Positions 1-6,496 of a DNA stretch of 6,961 nt are shown here, piece by piece. Source of the stretch: Nitrososphaerales archaeon TH5895 (GTDB lineage: Archaea; Thermoproteota; Nitrososphaeria; Nitrososphaerales; Nitrososphaeraceae); the NCBI GenBank assembly GCA_014523695.1, contig JAATVS010000685.1:1-6961 (forward strand). Direction: 5' to 3'. Position 1 is the first letter of the stretch; every line of letters starts with the position of its first letter. The notes under the pieces are model-generated. The model was not told the origin of the DNA. It made no database searches and was given only the letters and a program-made list of their open reading frames with translations. Position numbers and translations under genes: made by a program.

Positions 1-201
1 ACTAAGACAAAGATTATGTATAGGGCGTACTTATCGTATAACAAACTTGGAGAATATTTAACCGATCTGGGGGAGAGTGAGCTATTGGAATACGAAGTTG
101 GAGCTCAAACCTATCGTACTACGGAAAAAGGAAAACGCTACTTAGAGATACATAACAGAATGAATGAACTGATTTCCATCAATAGAGAAACAGTATACTG
201 A
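1..201 (+). CDS. Winged-helix DNA-binding protein, 3' end only (5' end outside the window)
   Basis: The frame is open from the first base, so the ATG at 16 is probably internal and the gene begins upstream; 66 codons are visible before the TGA. The visible part has the second half of a small archaeal winged helix. It starts with TKTKIMYRAYLSYNKLGEYL, where a helix ends in the 'SYNKLGEYL' recognition-helix pattern. It continues with a 'LGESELLEYE' turn and the wing 'TYRTTEKGKRYLEIH'. This arrangement is typical of the short winged-helix regulators (HTH_45-like) that are numerous in Thaumarchaeota. The family assignment rests on pattern memory. No ligand-binding domain follows, so it is probably a single-domain transcription factor of about 90-100 residues. 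Its target is unknown. It converges on the exchanger gene at 317-1474 and shares no operon with anything in view. Confidence 0.8.
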   Translation, partial: TKTKIMYRAYLSYNKLGEYLTDLGESELLEYEVGAQTYRTTEKGKRYLEIHNRMNELISINRETVY

Positions 202-302
202 ATTTGACTTGTACTCCGTGAAATAATTCAGTTAGTAAGAAATTTAGGAAACGGATTGCTGGTGACAATACGTAATGCAAAGCTCAGGTCAAATTCCTTT
301 TT
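200..302 (+). terminator. Possible terminator: 9-bp inverted repeat plus T5 after the winged-helix gene
   Basis: GAATTTGAC (200-208, overlapping the TGA stop) is repeated as its exact reverse complement GTCAAATTC (288-296), with 79 bases between. The 3' arm is followed at once by C and then five Ts (298-302). Archaeal termination mainly needs a T-run, so the T5 is the more useful part. A stem with such a long loop is unusual. The repeat lies in the gap between two convergent genes, where termination is expected. Function is inferred only. Confidence 0.35.
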
Positions 303-316
303 AATCCATAATGGAC

Positions 317-1474
317 TTATTCGTGTGCCAATGAAAATTGGATTACTATACTTATCACGTACATCGACAACAGCATCATACCCGTCTTCAATCCTATCTC
401 TTTTTTGAACATTGGTATTAGAGCTATTATCGTAACTACAGTCACAAGTACTACTTGGAATGCCAGTACTGGAGTTATCTCAATCACAGTAAGGAATCCT
501 GCATGATACATTGCTCCAAAAACTGCTACTGCAAGAAGTAACGTATTATTTAGAATTTTAGATCCCAATACATTGGCTATTGCAATGGATGCACCTAATG
601 CGCCCTTTCTGGCAAGTAACATCAAAGATATCTTCTCAGGCATTTCTCCAGCAATAGGGCTAATTACTACTGCAAGAATTATAGCAGAAACTCCAATATC
701 AACTGAAAATCCTTCAAGTGCATGAATGAATGGACCTGCACCGACTACGATACCAATTGTTCCTGCAATAAATACCAATAATGATCTTGTGGTGTTTCCT
801 TTTAATTTCGCGGTAATACCATTATCACCGCCAATATCTTGCTTTCCACTAACCGAATCCTCTCTAGTACTTTGTAAAACCTCCTCCGGCTGTCTACTAA
901 CCTCATTCGACATCCTTTTAGATTTGACCAGAGTATCATTTCTTTCTGATCTCATTTCAAATAGGGCAACTGTAAGGTATGCAATAAATAATGCTGTAAA
1001 GATCAAACCGTCCATGAAATTATATCCATCAATAAATAGTAGTGCACTGACAATAGCGGTGACAAGCAGAAAAATCTTGTCCAGTTTGAAAGTGCTCACG
1101 TTAATTCCCCTTAATGGTGCTTTGGATATGCGAGTTGTTGCAATAATTAACATAATTGACAACCCCAACGTCATCATCAATAGATTACTTCCCAATCCTG
1201 CTCCTATAGCTACTCCATAGGAGCCGGCAGCAGCAGCATAAATTACTATTGCGATTTCGGGGAGGGTAGTGGCCACACTTAAAATGGTCCTCCCTACAAA
1301 CTTAGCTCCGTATCTAGCCGAAAGATGTTCAGCCCCGTAGGAGAGAGCCCAGCTTGCTACAATTAACTCTGCTAACCAAATGATCATCGACGATAGATTC
1401 TCGGAACTCAAGATAGACCTGTTTTCTGACCTATTTGATAATATCCAATGTAATATATTGATTTCTTGTTTCAT
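317..1474 (-). CDS. Sodium/calcium exchanger family membrane protein (CaCA superfamily)
   Basis: This is a 385-residue integral membrane cation antiporter, probably exporting Ca2+ in exchange for Na+ or H+. It shows the family's two inverted halves. The first carries the alpha-1 repeat 'SVATTLPE' (residues 66-73, acidic Glu73) followed by 'GAGLGSN' (91-97). The second carries the alpha-2 repeat 'ISPIAGEMPEK' (271-281, Glu277/Glu280) followed by 'NVLGSKILNN' (301-310). About ten hydrophobic segments are visible. A hydrophilic, charge-rich loop of roughly 55 residues (about 175-230) separates the halves, as in many exchangers. The second half deviates: 'GSN' becomes 'GSK', so ion selectivity is uncertain. 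ATG at 1474 is used because an in-frame stop lies just upstream; Met30 (ATG at 1387), at the first membrane helix, is an alternative start. It is monocistronic here, convergent with the winged-helix gene and divergent from the thiolase. The family call is firm; the transported ion is inferred. Confidence 0.9.
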   Translation of the reverse strand: MKQEINILHWILSNRSENRSILSSENLSSMIIWLAELIVASWALSYGAEHLSARYGAKFVGRTILSVATTLPEIAIVIYAAAAGSYGVAIGAGLGSNLLMMTLGLSIMLIIATTRISKAPLRGINVSTFKLDKIFLLVTAIVSALLFIDGYNFMDGLIFTALFIAYLTVALFEMRSERNDTLVKSKRMSNEVSRQPEEVLQSTREDSVSGKQDIGGDNGITAKLKGNTTRSLLVFIAGTIGIVVGAGPFIHALEGFSVDIGVSAIILAVVISPIAGEMPEKISLMLLARKGALGASIAIANVLGSKILNNTLLLAVAVFGAMYHAGFLTVIEITPVLAFQVVLVTVVTIIALIPMFKKEIGLKTGMMLLSMYVISIVIQFSLAHE

Positions 1475-1515
1475 ATGGGCAAGCTATCATAAATGGATAT
1501 GATTGTATTGTTGAG

Positions 1516-1521
1516 TTTAAA
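1516..1521 (-). promoter_or_regulatory. Possible TATA box for the exchanger gene
   Basis: On the minus strand TTTAAA (within CTTTAAAC) is centred about 44 bp before the exchanger ATG. The usual archaeal spacing would put transcription start near 1491, giving a leader of about 17 nt. No Shine-Dalgarno site is visible in that leader. The evidence is composition and spacing only. Confidence 0.3.
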
Positions 1522-1844
1522 GAGTGTAACAGACATAGTCGCGTGTTGTATACCTAAAGTATCGAATTATTATTTCACACCCTGAATGAATTGCTTTGGT
1601 GTTAGTCTATTATCTACATATCCAAATGATGTGAACTAGGTAATTACTCTATGATTACCATAACGAGTAACAGAACCTTGAATTAGTATGCAGAACATCT
1701 TCGCTTTAAAGTCCCTGGATCATTCTGCAACATGAAAATATAAGAGGCCGTTTCTTATTAATTGCCAGAAGATCTTGACTTAAACTACAAATTAGAGCTG
1801 TAAATACGTATTTCATTCCAAAACTGACCTGGCGCTGTCTAACC

Positions 1845-1853
1845 TTTTTATTA
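1845..1853 (+). promoter_or_regulatory. TATA-like box for the thiolase-DUF35 unit
   Basis: TTTTTATTA is centred about 30 bp before the thiolase ATG, which would place the transcription start at or within a few bases of the start codon. That predicts a leaderless mRNA, common in Thaumarchaeota and consistent with the lack of a ribosome-binding site. A second AT-rich stretch (TATAAA, 1862-1867) is too close to the ATG to serve. Confidence 0.45.
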
Positions 1854-1878
1854 CCTCAAGGTATAAAGTTCCATATAT

Positions 1879-3039
1879 ATGCCTAATAAGGTTTGCGTCC
1901 TCGGTGCAGGTAGTACCAGGTATGGTAAGCTAAATGAGAGTGTTGTAGAATTAGCGTTAGATGCCTCAAAAGAGGCTATCACTTCTGCCGGCATAACCCC
2001 CAAGGAGATACAGTCTGGCTACATTTCAAATGTCTTTGGAGTTTCTGACAAGCAAGTCCATATGGCACCTGTTATAATGAGTAATCTAGGCATTCCTTAC
2101 ACTCCCGGTTTAACGATAGAATCAGCATGTGGATCAGGCTCTGTAATGTTGAGAGAAGCATTTGCGAATGTCGCCGCTGGATTTTATGACTGTGTCTTAG
2201 CGGTAGGTGTTGAAAAAATCACTCAGGTAGGAACAGTCCAGAGTACTACGCTTTTTTCATATTGTTCAGATTTTTTTTATGAGGGAGGAAATGGGGCTTC
2301 TTTCCCTGGCCTGTTCGCATCTATAGCGAGGGCTTATCTTACTAGGTACAAGGCAACAGAAGAAGATTTAGCTTATGTAGCGGTTAAGAATCATGAGAAT
2401 GGAATACTGAACCCCAAAGCACATGTACGTAAAAAAATTACGATCGAAGACGTGATGCAGTCTCCTGTAGTTGCATCTCCACTAAAGCTTTACGATTGTT
2501 GTCCATTTTCAGATGGTGCTTCCGCCCTGATTCTTTGTAGTGAGGAATTTGCAAAGAAAAAGGGCAAAAGCTATGTAGAAATAATCGGATCAGGCCGTGG
2601 TGCCTCTCCTGCTGCGGTTCAATCGCGAGAGGACATCACGATTATACCCAGTACTGTCAATGCTGCACGACAAGCGTACGAGATGGCGAAGATAACCCCC
2701 AAAGATGTAGATTTCGCTGAAGTACACGATTGCTTTACCATTGCGGAAGTTATAGATTGTGAGGACTTGGGTTTTTTCAAGAAAGGAGAAGCTGCCGAGG
2801 CAATAAGGTCTGGCGCAACAAGGAGGATTGGAGAAATTCCAATCAATCCATCTGGAGGATTAAAATCCAAAGGTCATCCGATCGGAGCCACTGGGATAGG
2901 CCAAGTTGTTGAAGTTTTCGAACAATTTACGGGGAAGGCAGGAGATCGGACAATACAAGACGCACAAATCGCACTTACACACAACTTTGGTGCTACTGGA
3001 GCGAGTGCAGCCGTACACATTTTCAAGAAAGTGAATTGA
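1879..3039 (+). CDS. Archaeal thiolase (acetyl-CoA C-acetyltransferase, SCP2-thiolase-like)
   Basis: The 386-residue thiolase condenses two acetyl-CoA to acetoacetyl-CoA, or runs in reverse, in the cytoplasm. The nucleophile is Cys84 in 'ESACGSGS' (81-88). The other catalytic groups are His283 in 'EVHDCFT' (281-287) and His333 in 'GGLKSKGHPIGATG' (326-339). 'CCPFSDGASA' (207-216) is the usual substrate-loop signature. The C-terminus has 'HNFGATGASA' (368-377) in place of the CxG motif of classical thiolases, as in SCP2-type archaeal enzymes. Length and the 'KVCVLGAGSTRYG' start are normal for the family. The DUF35 gene follows by 6 bp, and archaeal thiolases of this type work with such partners. 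In this lineage the product could feed the mevalonate pathway, or the enzyme could cleave acetoacetyl-CoA in the 3-hydroxypropionate/4-hydroxybutyrate cycle. Sequence alone cannot choose, and other 3-ketoacyl-CoA substrates are possible. Confidence 0.92.
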   Translation: MPNKVCVLGAGSTRYGKLNESVVELALDASKEAITSAGITPKEIQSGYISNVFGVSDKQVHMAPVIMSNLGIPYTPGLTIESACGSGSVMLREAFANVAAGFYDCVLAVGVEKITQVGTVQSTTLFSYCSDFFYEGGNGASFPGLFASIARAYLTRYKATEEDLAYVAVKNHENGILNPKAHVRKKITIEDVMQSPVVASPLKLYDCCPFSDGASALILCSEEFAKKKGKSYVEIIGSGRGASPAAVQSREDITIIPSTVNAARQAYEMAKITPKDVDFAEVHDCFTIAEVIDCEDLGFFKKGEAAEAIRSGATRRIGEIPINPSGGLKSKGHPIGATGIGQVVEVFEQFTGKAGDRTIQDAQIALTHNFGATGASAAVHIFKKVN

Positions 3040-3045
3040 GACAAT

Positions 3046-3444
3046 TTGTCCGAATCAAGAGATCCAAATCAGATCACCAACAGGAGAAGTAAGTTCATAG
3101 AAGCTGCTAGTCGTGGAAAGATTCTGGCAAATAAGTGCGCAAAATGCAATCATTCCACTCTTGAAACAGTATATTTCTGTGAAAAGTGCTCTTCAGATGT
3201 ATTTACTATAGAGGAATACGCAGGATTGGGTAATGTAGTTACATTCACAATTCAATCTGTTGCCCCAGAGGGATTTACTGATGCGGGCTTATATGCATGG
3301 GTCGTTTTTAAGGTCGATGATGCCCCATTCAATGTATCTGGATTTCTGAAGGATACTCATACGCCTTCAGATTTACCAATTGGCTCAAAAGTACAAGTGA
3401 CTGGCTTTGATGAGAAACATGGCTTGCTTTTAGAACGTGTGTGA
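3046..3444 (+). CDS. DUF35 zinc-ribbon/OB-fold protein, thiolase partner
   Basis: This 132-residue protein has the standard DUF35 layout. An N-terminal helix (about 10-27) precedes a rubredoxin-like zinc ribbon with Cys31, Cys34, Cys45 and Cys48 ('CAKC...CEKC'), and a C-terminal OB-fold runs from about 55 to 132 ('GLGNVVTFTI', 'GSKVQVTGF'). In a methanogen complex of thiolase, HMG-CoA synthase and DUF35 protein, the DUF35 protein holds the two enzymes together and helps pass acetoacetyl-CoA between them. The same scaffold or CoA-binding role is inferred here. The start is TTG at 3046. It is chosen because it lies 6 bp after the thiolase stop, gives a full-length N-terminal helix, and the frame has no internal Met. 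No clear ribosome-binding site precedes it, so translation may be coupled to the thiolase. All four zinc cysteines are present. No HMG-CoA synthase gene is in the window. Confidence 0.88.
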   Translation: MSESRDPNQITNRRSKFIEAASRGKILANKCAKCNHSTLETVYFCEKCSSDVFTIEEYAGLGNVVTFTIQSVAPEGFTDAGLYAWVVFKVDDAPFNVSGFLKDTHTPSDLPIGSKVQVTGFDEKHGLLLERV

Positions 3445-3570
3445 AATCCTGTCATGATAATTGCCGTGAATCACCATCTTGTTCAGAATCTGGCTGTCGA
3501 TTGATCCAGAATTGTATCTGTGCTTCGCCAATTTAGCCTAGGACGGGAGAGATCCTGTAGCTTAGCTTAA

Positions 3571-3589
3571 ACAAATTTGTAGGTATATA
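3571..3589 (+). promoter_or_regulatory. Possible promoter of the ESCRT-III gene: TATA box with adjacent perfect dyad
   Basis: TATATA (3584-3589) would place transcription start near 3613, about 10 nt before the GTG start or 26 nt before the ATG at 3639. Directly upstream lies the perfect 10-bp palindrome ACAAATTTGT (3571-3580), at the position of the archaeal BRE, where a bound regulator could affect TFB/TBP loading. A palindrome of this size is expected about once per kilobase by chance, so operator function is speculative. A second AT-rich stretch (about 3602-3609) is an alternative TATA element for a leaderless mRNA. Confidence 0.35.
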
Positions 3590-3623
3590 GAATTTAACAT
3601 TTGTTTTTACATCACATTTTTTA

Positions 3624-4265
3624 GTGTATTTGCGGCAGATGGAACAGCATCGTCAGCGATTCAGTGGAGAAATTACAAATGCAAGTGCCGTTGTAAATAC
3701 CCAACTTTCAAAGCTGAGGATGCTAGAAAGAAAATTTTCGGATATGGATGATAAATTCAGCATTGAAATATCCAATCTTATGAAGAATGGCAATAACGCG
3801 CGAGCAAAAGCCCTTGCAAATGAACTAGTGAATATTCGAAGAATAAAGAATACTACTCGAAACATGAACCTTACCCTAGAGATGCTAGTAATCAGGTTTA
3901 GCACTCTAAAAGATTTTGGGATGATAATGAACACGATTGAGCCTACAATTGATATGATAAAGAATATTCAGCTTGATATCTCAGCCATCATTCCTACCGC
4001 AAACGGAGTACTGTCCGAAATGTCTGAGGTTTCATCAGAAGTTCTAAATGAAAGCATGAGAATAGACGGAAACTATGCTATTCAAACTAGTGTAGATTCG
4101 GATGCTTTGGATATTCTAACCGAAGTCGAATCAGTAATGGAACAGGATGCCAAAACGAAATTACCTGAAATACCTGCAGAGATTAACGAATCAATAATCC
4201 GATCAACTGACAATATCAAGATGGGGAGGTTATTAAAGGAAAGTCAGGTACTAGTCGAAACTTAA
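3624..4265 (+). CDS. ESCRT-III (Snf7-like) protein, CdvB paralogue
   Basis: The 213-residue protein belongs to the archaeal ESCRT-III/CdvB family, which polymerises on membranes and drives the last stage of cell division and vesicle budding. It is almost entirely helical. Helix 1 is a long charged helix (about 8-55), and helix 2 contains the family signature 'ARAKALANELVNIRRI' (59-74). Further helices to about 145 include 'IRFSTLKDFGMIMNTIEP' (90-107). After a variable linker, a tail helix ends in 'KLPEIP' (179-184), resembling the proline-rich MIM2 element by which CdvB-type proteins bind the MIT domain of the Vps4-like ATPase CdvC. There is no C-terminal winged helix of the kind main CdvB uses to bind CdvA, and the N-terminus is short. 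It is therefore probably an accessory paralogue (CdvB1/B2-like). GTG at 3624 is the first start after a TAG at 3588; ATG at 3639 would remove only five residues. No cdvA or cdvC is in view. Confidence 0.83.
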   Translation: MYLRQMEQHRQRFSGEITNASAVVNTQLSKLRMLERKFSDMDDKFSIEISNLMKNGNNARAKALANELVNIRRIKNTTRNMNLTLEMLVIRFSTLKDFGMIMNTIEPTIDMIKNIQLDISAIIPTANGVLSEMSEVSSEVLNESMRIDGNYAIQTSVDSDALDILTEVESVMEQDAKTKLPEIPAEINESIIRSTDNIKMGRLLKESQVLVET

Positions 4266-4328
4266 ATAGACAGCATGAATTGAGGTAGGTCATATTATAT
4301 CGATAGTAAAATATAATTTACAAAGTAG

Positions 4329-4336
4329 TTTTAATT
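4329..4336 (+). promoter_or_regulatory. TATA-like box for the NrdD-like gene
   Basis: TTTTAATT is centred about 27 bp before the ATG at 4360, predicting a leaderless transcript separate from the ESCRT-III gene. The 94-bp gap also holds an 8-bp palindrome TATCGATA (4298-4305) and a TAGACA/TGTCTA pair (4267-4272 and 4336-4341). Either could be an operator, but both are short enough to arise by chance. Confidence 0.45.
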
Positions 4337-4359
4337 GTCTAGGCTGAATATCGGGTGCA

Positions 4360-6477
4360 ATGGAACAGTTGAGTCATGATTACTCATTTCAAACAGAGAA
4401 CAAAAGGTATGGGATTCTCGAATCCGCCTCAAAACGAGTGCGGATGATCTTTTCTGTTATGGCCAGTCCTAACAGAATTGATATCCTAAGAATATTAAAT
4501 TCAAAGGGTCCGCTTACTTACTCTGAATTGAAATCACTCGCTGGTTTCAAATCCAAAAAGGAATCTGGAAAGTTTGCTTATCACTTAAGGAAACTGCTCA
4601 GGCAGTCATTAGTTGCTTTGAATAAAGGAGAACGAAGATATACAATAACTAACTTAGGGAAATTAGTCTTGAGCCTTGCAAGACAGATTGAAGAGCGGTC
4701 AATAGTTGAAAGCGGCAAGATGTATGTTAGGACAAGTCATAATTCTATTGAGGAGTTTAATTCCCACAAGATCATCCAATCTATCGTTAGGGAGGCTGGA
4801 ATGCCTTTGGAGCAAGCACAGAAAATCACCGAAGAAGTAGAGAACAAGATCTACAAGTTTCAGGCTGCTTATCTTACATCATCTCTGGTTCGTGAAACAG
4901 TCAATTCTGTGCTCATAGAGCATGGCTATGAAGAGTATAGAAGTAGAATGTCCAGATTGGGTATGCCTAGTTCTGATGTTCTTGATCTGATCAATAATGC
5001 GGATGGGATAACGAATGGAATAGAGGAAATTATCAATAACGCTTCCATGTCTGTATTTTCAGAGCATCTACTGTTGAATTCTCTGCCAAAGGACATTTCA
5101 GATATGCATCTAGCTGGCGAGTTAAACATCTCCAATCCTGGTCTATGGGGTATAGTTCCTGACGTGGCATTCCTAAACATCAATGAATTTGCTGAAGGAT
5201 TTCAAAACTTAGATGGGAAATTTCTTAACGTATCAAGGATCCGCTTCGATGAAAAGTCCAGATTTGCGGCAGCATTACAATTAATTTTGGCTTTGATGAG
5301 CAGAGAGGCATCATCGGAGGTAGTACTTGAAGGCATTACAGATTTCCTCTTAAATGACACCTTGGATCCTGAGGGCATCGTGTCATCTTTTGCCACGTCT
5401 CTTATCTCGTCATCTGCTACGGGTTCCTATTCTGAAGGTCTACCTTCTTTTACTATTTTATTGCCTGTAACTACTCTCGATAAAAAGACAATTCAGGCGT
5501 TGCTTGAGGGTTACACAAAGTATACAGCCTTAACCCCATTGCCAAGGATCGGTCTGGCATTATATTACAGTAAAGATTCCAATACTTTGGAAGAAGACGC
5601 ACCAATGATATTATCCGTAGTTAGGTCGGGAGGTAAGATATCGATCATGCAAAATGGAAAGCGGACGAGCAATGGCATTCGTAAATCATTGGACGGTAAG
5701 GATACACGGAGTGTTGCATCGTTACAGTCTATGTCGATTAATCTTCCGAGGCTCGCCTATCAGTCAAATAAAGATGAAACATATTTCAGGGCAAAACTTG
5801 CTTTAACAATTAAACCCGCATTGGAGGCGATGTATATTAGAAAGAAGAATATTTTGAACGCGCTCAGAAAGGGGTTGTTTCCGGTCATGGGATGTGCTAA
5901 TTTTGAAGATTTCGGCACAACTAATATGATTCTCAATCTCACCGGACTAAAGGAATCAGTGTATGATATCTTGGGATATAGTCACAATTCTGCCGGAGAA
6001 GATGTCCTGAGAAAAGTACTAAAGACCTCAGGTGATGTAGCTTTAGATCACGGGCGGCAAATGGATAACGAATCGGTGGGAATCTCAATGATAAATGATG
6101 ATAGTAGCACGAGGTTTTCAACGTTGGATTCAGAAAAATATGGCAAGACTCTGCTATCCCCTGGGATCGAATCAGCTAAACACTACTCGCAAGGGATCAC
6201 TGTCAACGGGAAAGAATTTTTGTTACAACCTCAAAAAGTATTAGAAGAATGTATACCCATTGATAGTCTTCTCAGAGGTGGATTATCGACGTCAATAGAT
6301 CTAACTGATATTACGGCACAAGATGATTTGAATAAAGTAATAACCGCCAGCACTGAACTCACATTCTTCCGACCTTTTGTACGATCCCTAATCTGTAGAG
6401 GTTGCAGCAGACGTTACGTTGGGTCAAATGTTAAGAAATGCGAGACCTGCGGATCCGTATATTTTAGGACATATTGA
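4360..6477 (+). CDS. Winged helix-ATP-cone-NrdD-like protein, probably a catalytically dead class III ribonucleotide reductase homologue
   Basis: The protein has 705 residues and four parts. An ArsR-like winged helix (about 24-110) includes 'SPNRIDILRIL' and the wing 'ERRYTITNLGKLVL'. An ATP-cone follows (about 121-202; 'IEEFNSHKIIQSIVREAG', with VR where many cones have KR). The class III reductase-like body spans about 225-670: 'DMHLAGELNISNPGLWG' (248-264), 'SINLPRLAY' (459-467), 'TRFSTLDSEKYG' (584-595), 'LLRGGLSTSIDL' (637-648). A zinc ribbon ends it (Cys679, 682, 694, 697). Active NrdD needs a finger-loop cysteine (MGCR-type motif), a cysteine near the N-terminal 'HIHDL' strand and a glycyl-radical loop after the zinc site. 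Here the loop before 'SINLPR' reads 'MQNGKRTSNG' with no cysteine, the N-terminal strand has none, and the chain stops seven residues past Cys697. The only other cysteines are 512 and 631. No activase (nrdG) gene is in the window. It may be a nucleotide-responsive transcription factor; automated pipelines may label it an anaerobic reductase. Confidence 0.85.
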   Translation: MEQLSHDYSFQTENKRYGILESASKRVRMIFSVMASPNRIDILRILNSKGPLTYSELKSLAGFKSKKESGKFAYHLRKLLRQSLVALNKGERRYTITNLGKLVLSLARQIEERSIVESGKMYVRTSHNSIEEFNSHKIIQSIVREAGMPLEQAQKITEEVENKIYKFQAAYLTSSLVRETVNSVLIEHGYEEYRSRMSRLGMPSSDVLDLINNADGITNGIEEIINNASMSVFSEHLLLNSLPKDISDMHLAGELNISNPGLWGIVPDVAFLNINEFAEGFQNLDGKFLNVSRIRFDEKSRFAAALQLILALMSREASSEVVLEGITDFLLNDTLDPEGIVSSFATSLISSSATGSYSEGLPSFTILLPVTTLDKKTIQALLEGYTKYTALTPLPRIGLALYYSKDSNTLEEDAPMILSVVRSGGKISIMQNGKRTSNGIRKSLDGKDTRSVASLQSMSINLPRLAYQSNKDETYFRAKLALTIKPALEAMYIRKKNILNALRKGLFPVMGCANFEDFGTTNMILNLTGLKESVYDILGYSHNSAGEDVLRKVLKTSGDVALDHGRQMDNESVGISMINDDSSTRFSTLDSEKYGKTLLSPGIESAKHYSQGITVNGKEFLLQPQKVLEECIPIDSLLRGGLSTSIDLTDITAQDDLNKVITASTELTFFRPFVRSLICRGCSRRYVGSNVKKCETCGSVYFRTY

Positions 6478-6496
6478 CATGTCTTGGATAGGTAAT

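Larger units (their letters stand above)
1475..1878. other. 404-bp divergent intergenic region with no recognisable gene
   Basis: The region separates the divergent exchanger and thiolase genes and should hold both promoters. All frames are broken frequently; the longest ATG-started frames I found are about 11-15 codons and look accidental. I see no tRNA or rRNA. A small inverted repeat, GGTAAT (1639-1644) with ATTACC (1654-1659), could fold into a 6-bp hairpin with a 9-nt loop. Several AT-rich stretches (for example around 1703-1710 and 1733-1760) resemble TATA elements, but nothing downstream of them is recognisable. Confidence 0.6.

Noticed and set aside
726..1220. A 164-codon plus-strand open frame opposite the exchanger gene
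   Set aside because: It is the antisense shadow of a clear membrane exchanger whose two alpha repeats lie on the minus strand; its translation shows no recognisable domain.
1687..1734. A 15-codon ATG frame in the divergent intergenic region
   Set aside because: It is very short, has no ribosome-binding site or recognisable peptide, and is consistent with chance.
2271..2278. A run of eight Ts inside the thiolase gene, a possible slippage or frameshift point
   Set aside because: The frame is intact through the run (Asp-Phe-Phe-Tyr) and all catalytic motifs lie in one frame, so there is no sign of a frameshift.
4298..4305. Palindrome TATCGATA upstream of the NrdD-like gene as an autoregulatory operator
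   Set aside because: An 8-bp palindrome is common by chance; no second copy was seen upstream of the other genes, so it is mentioned only with the promoter.
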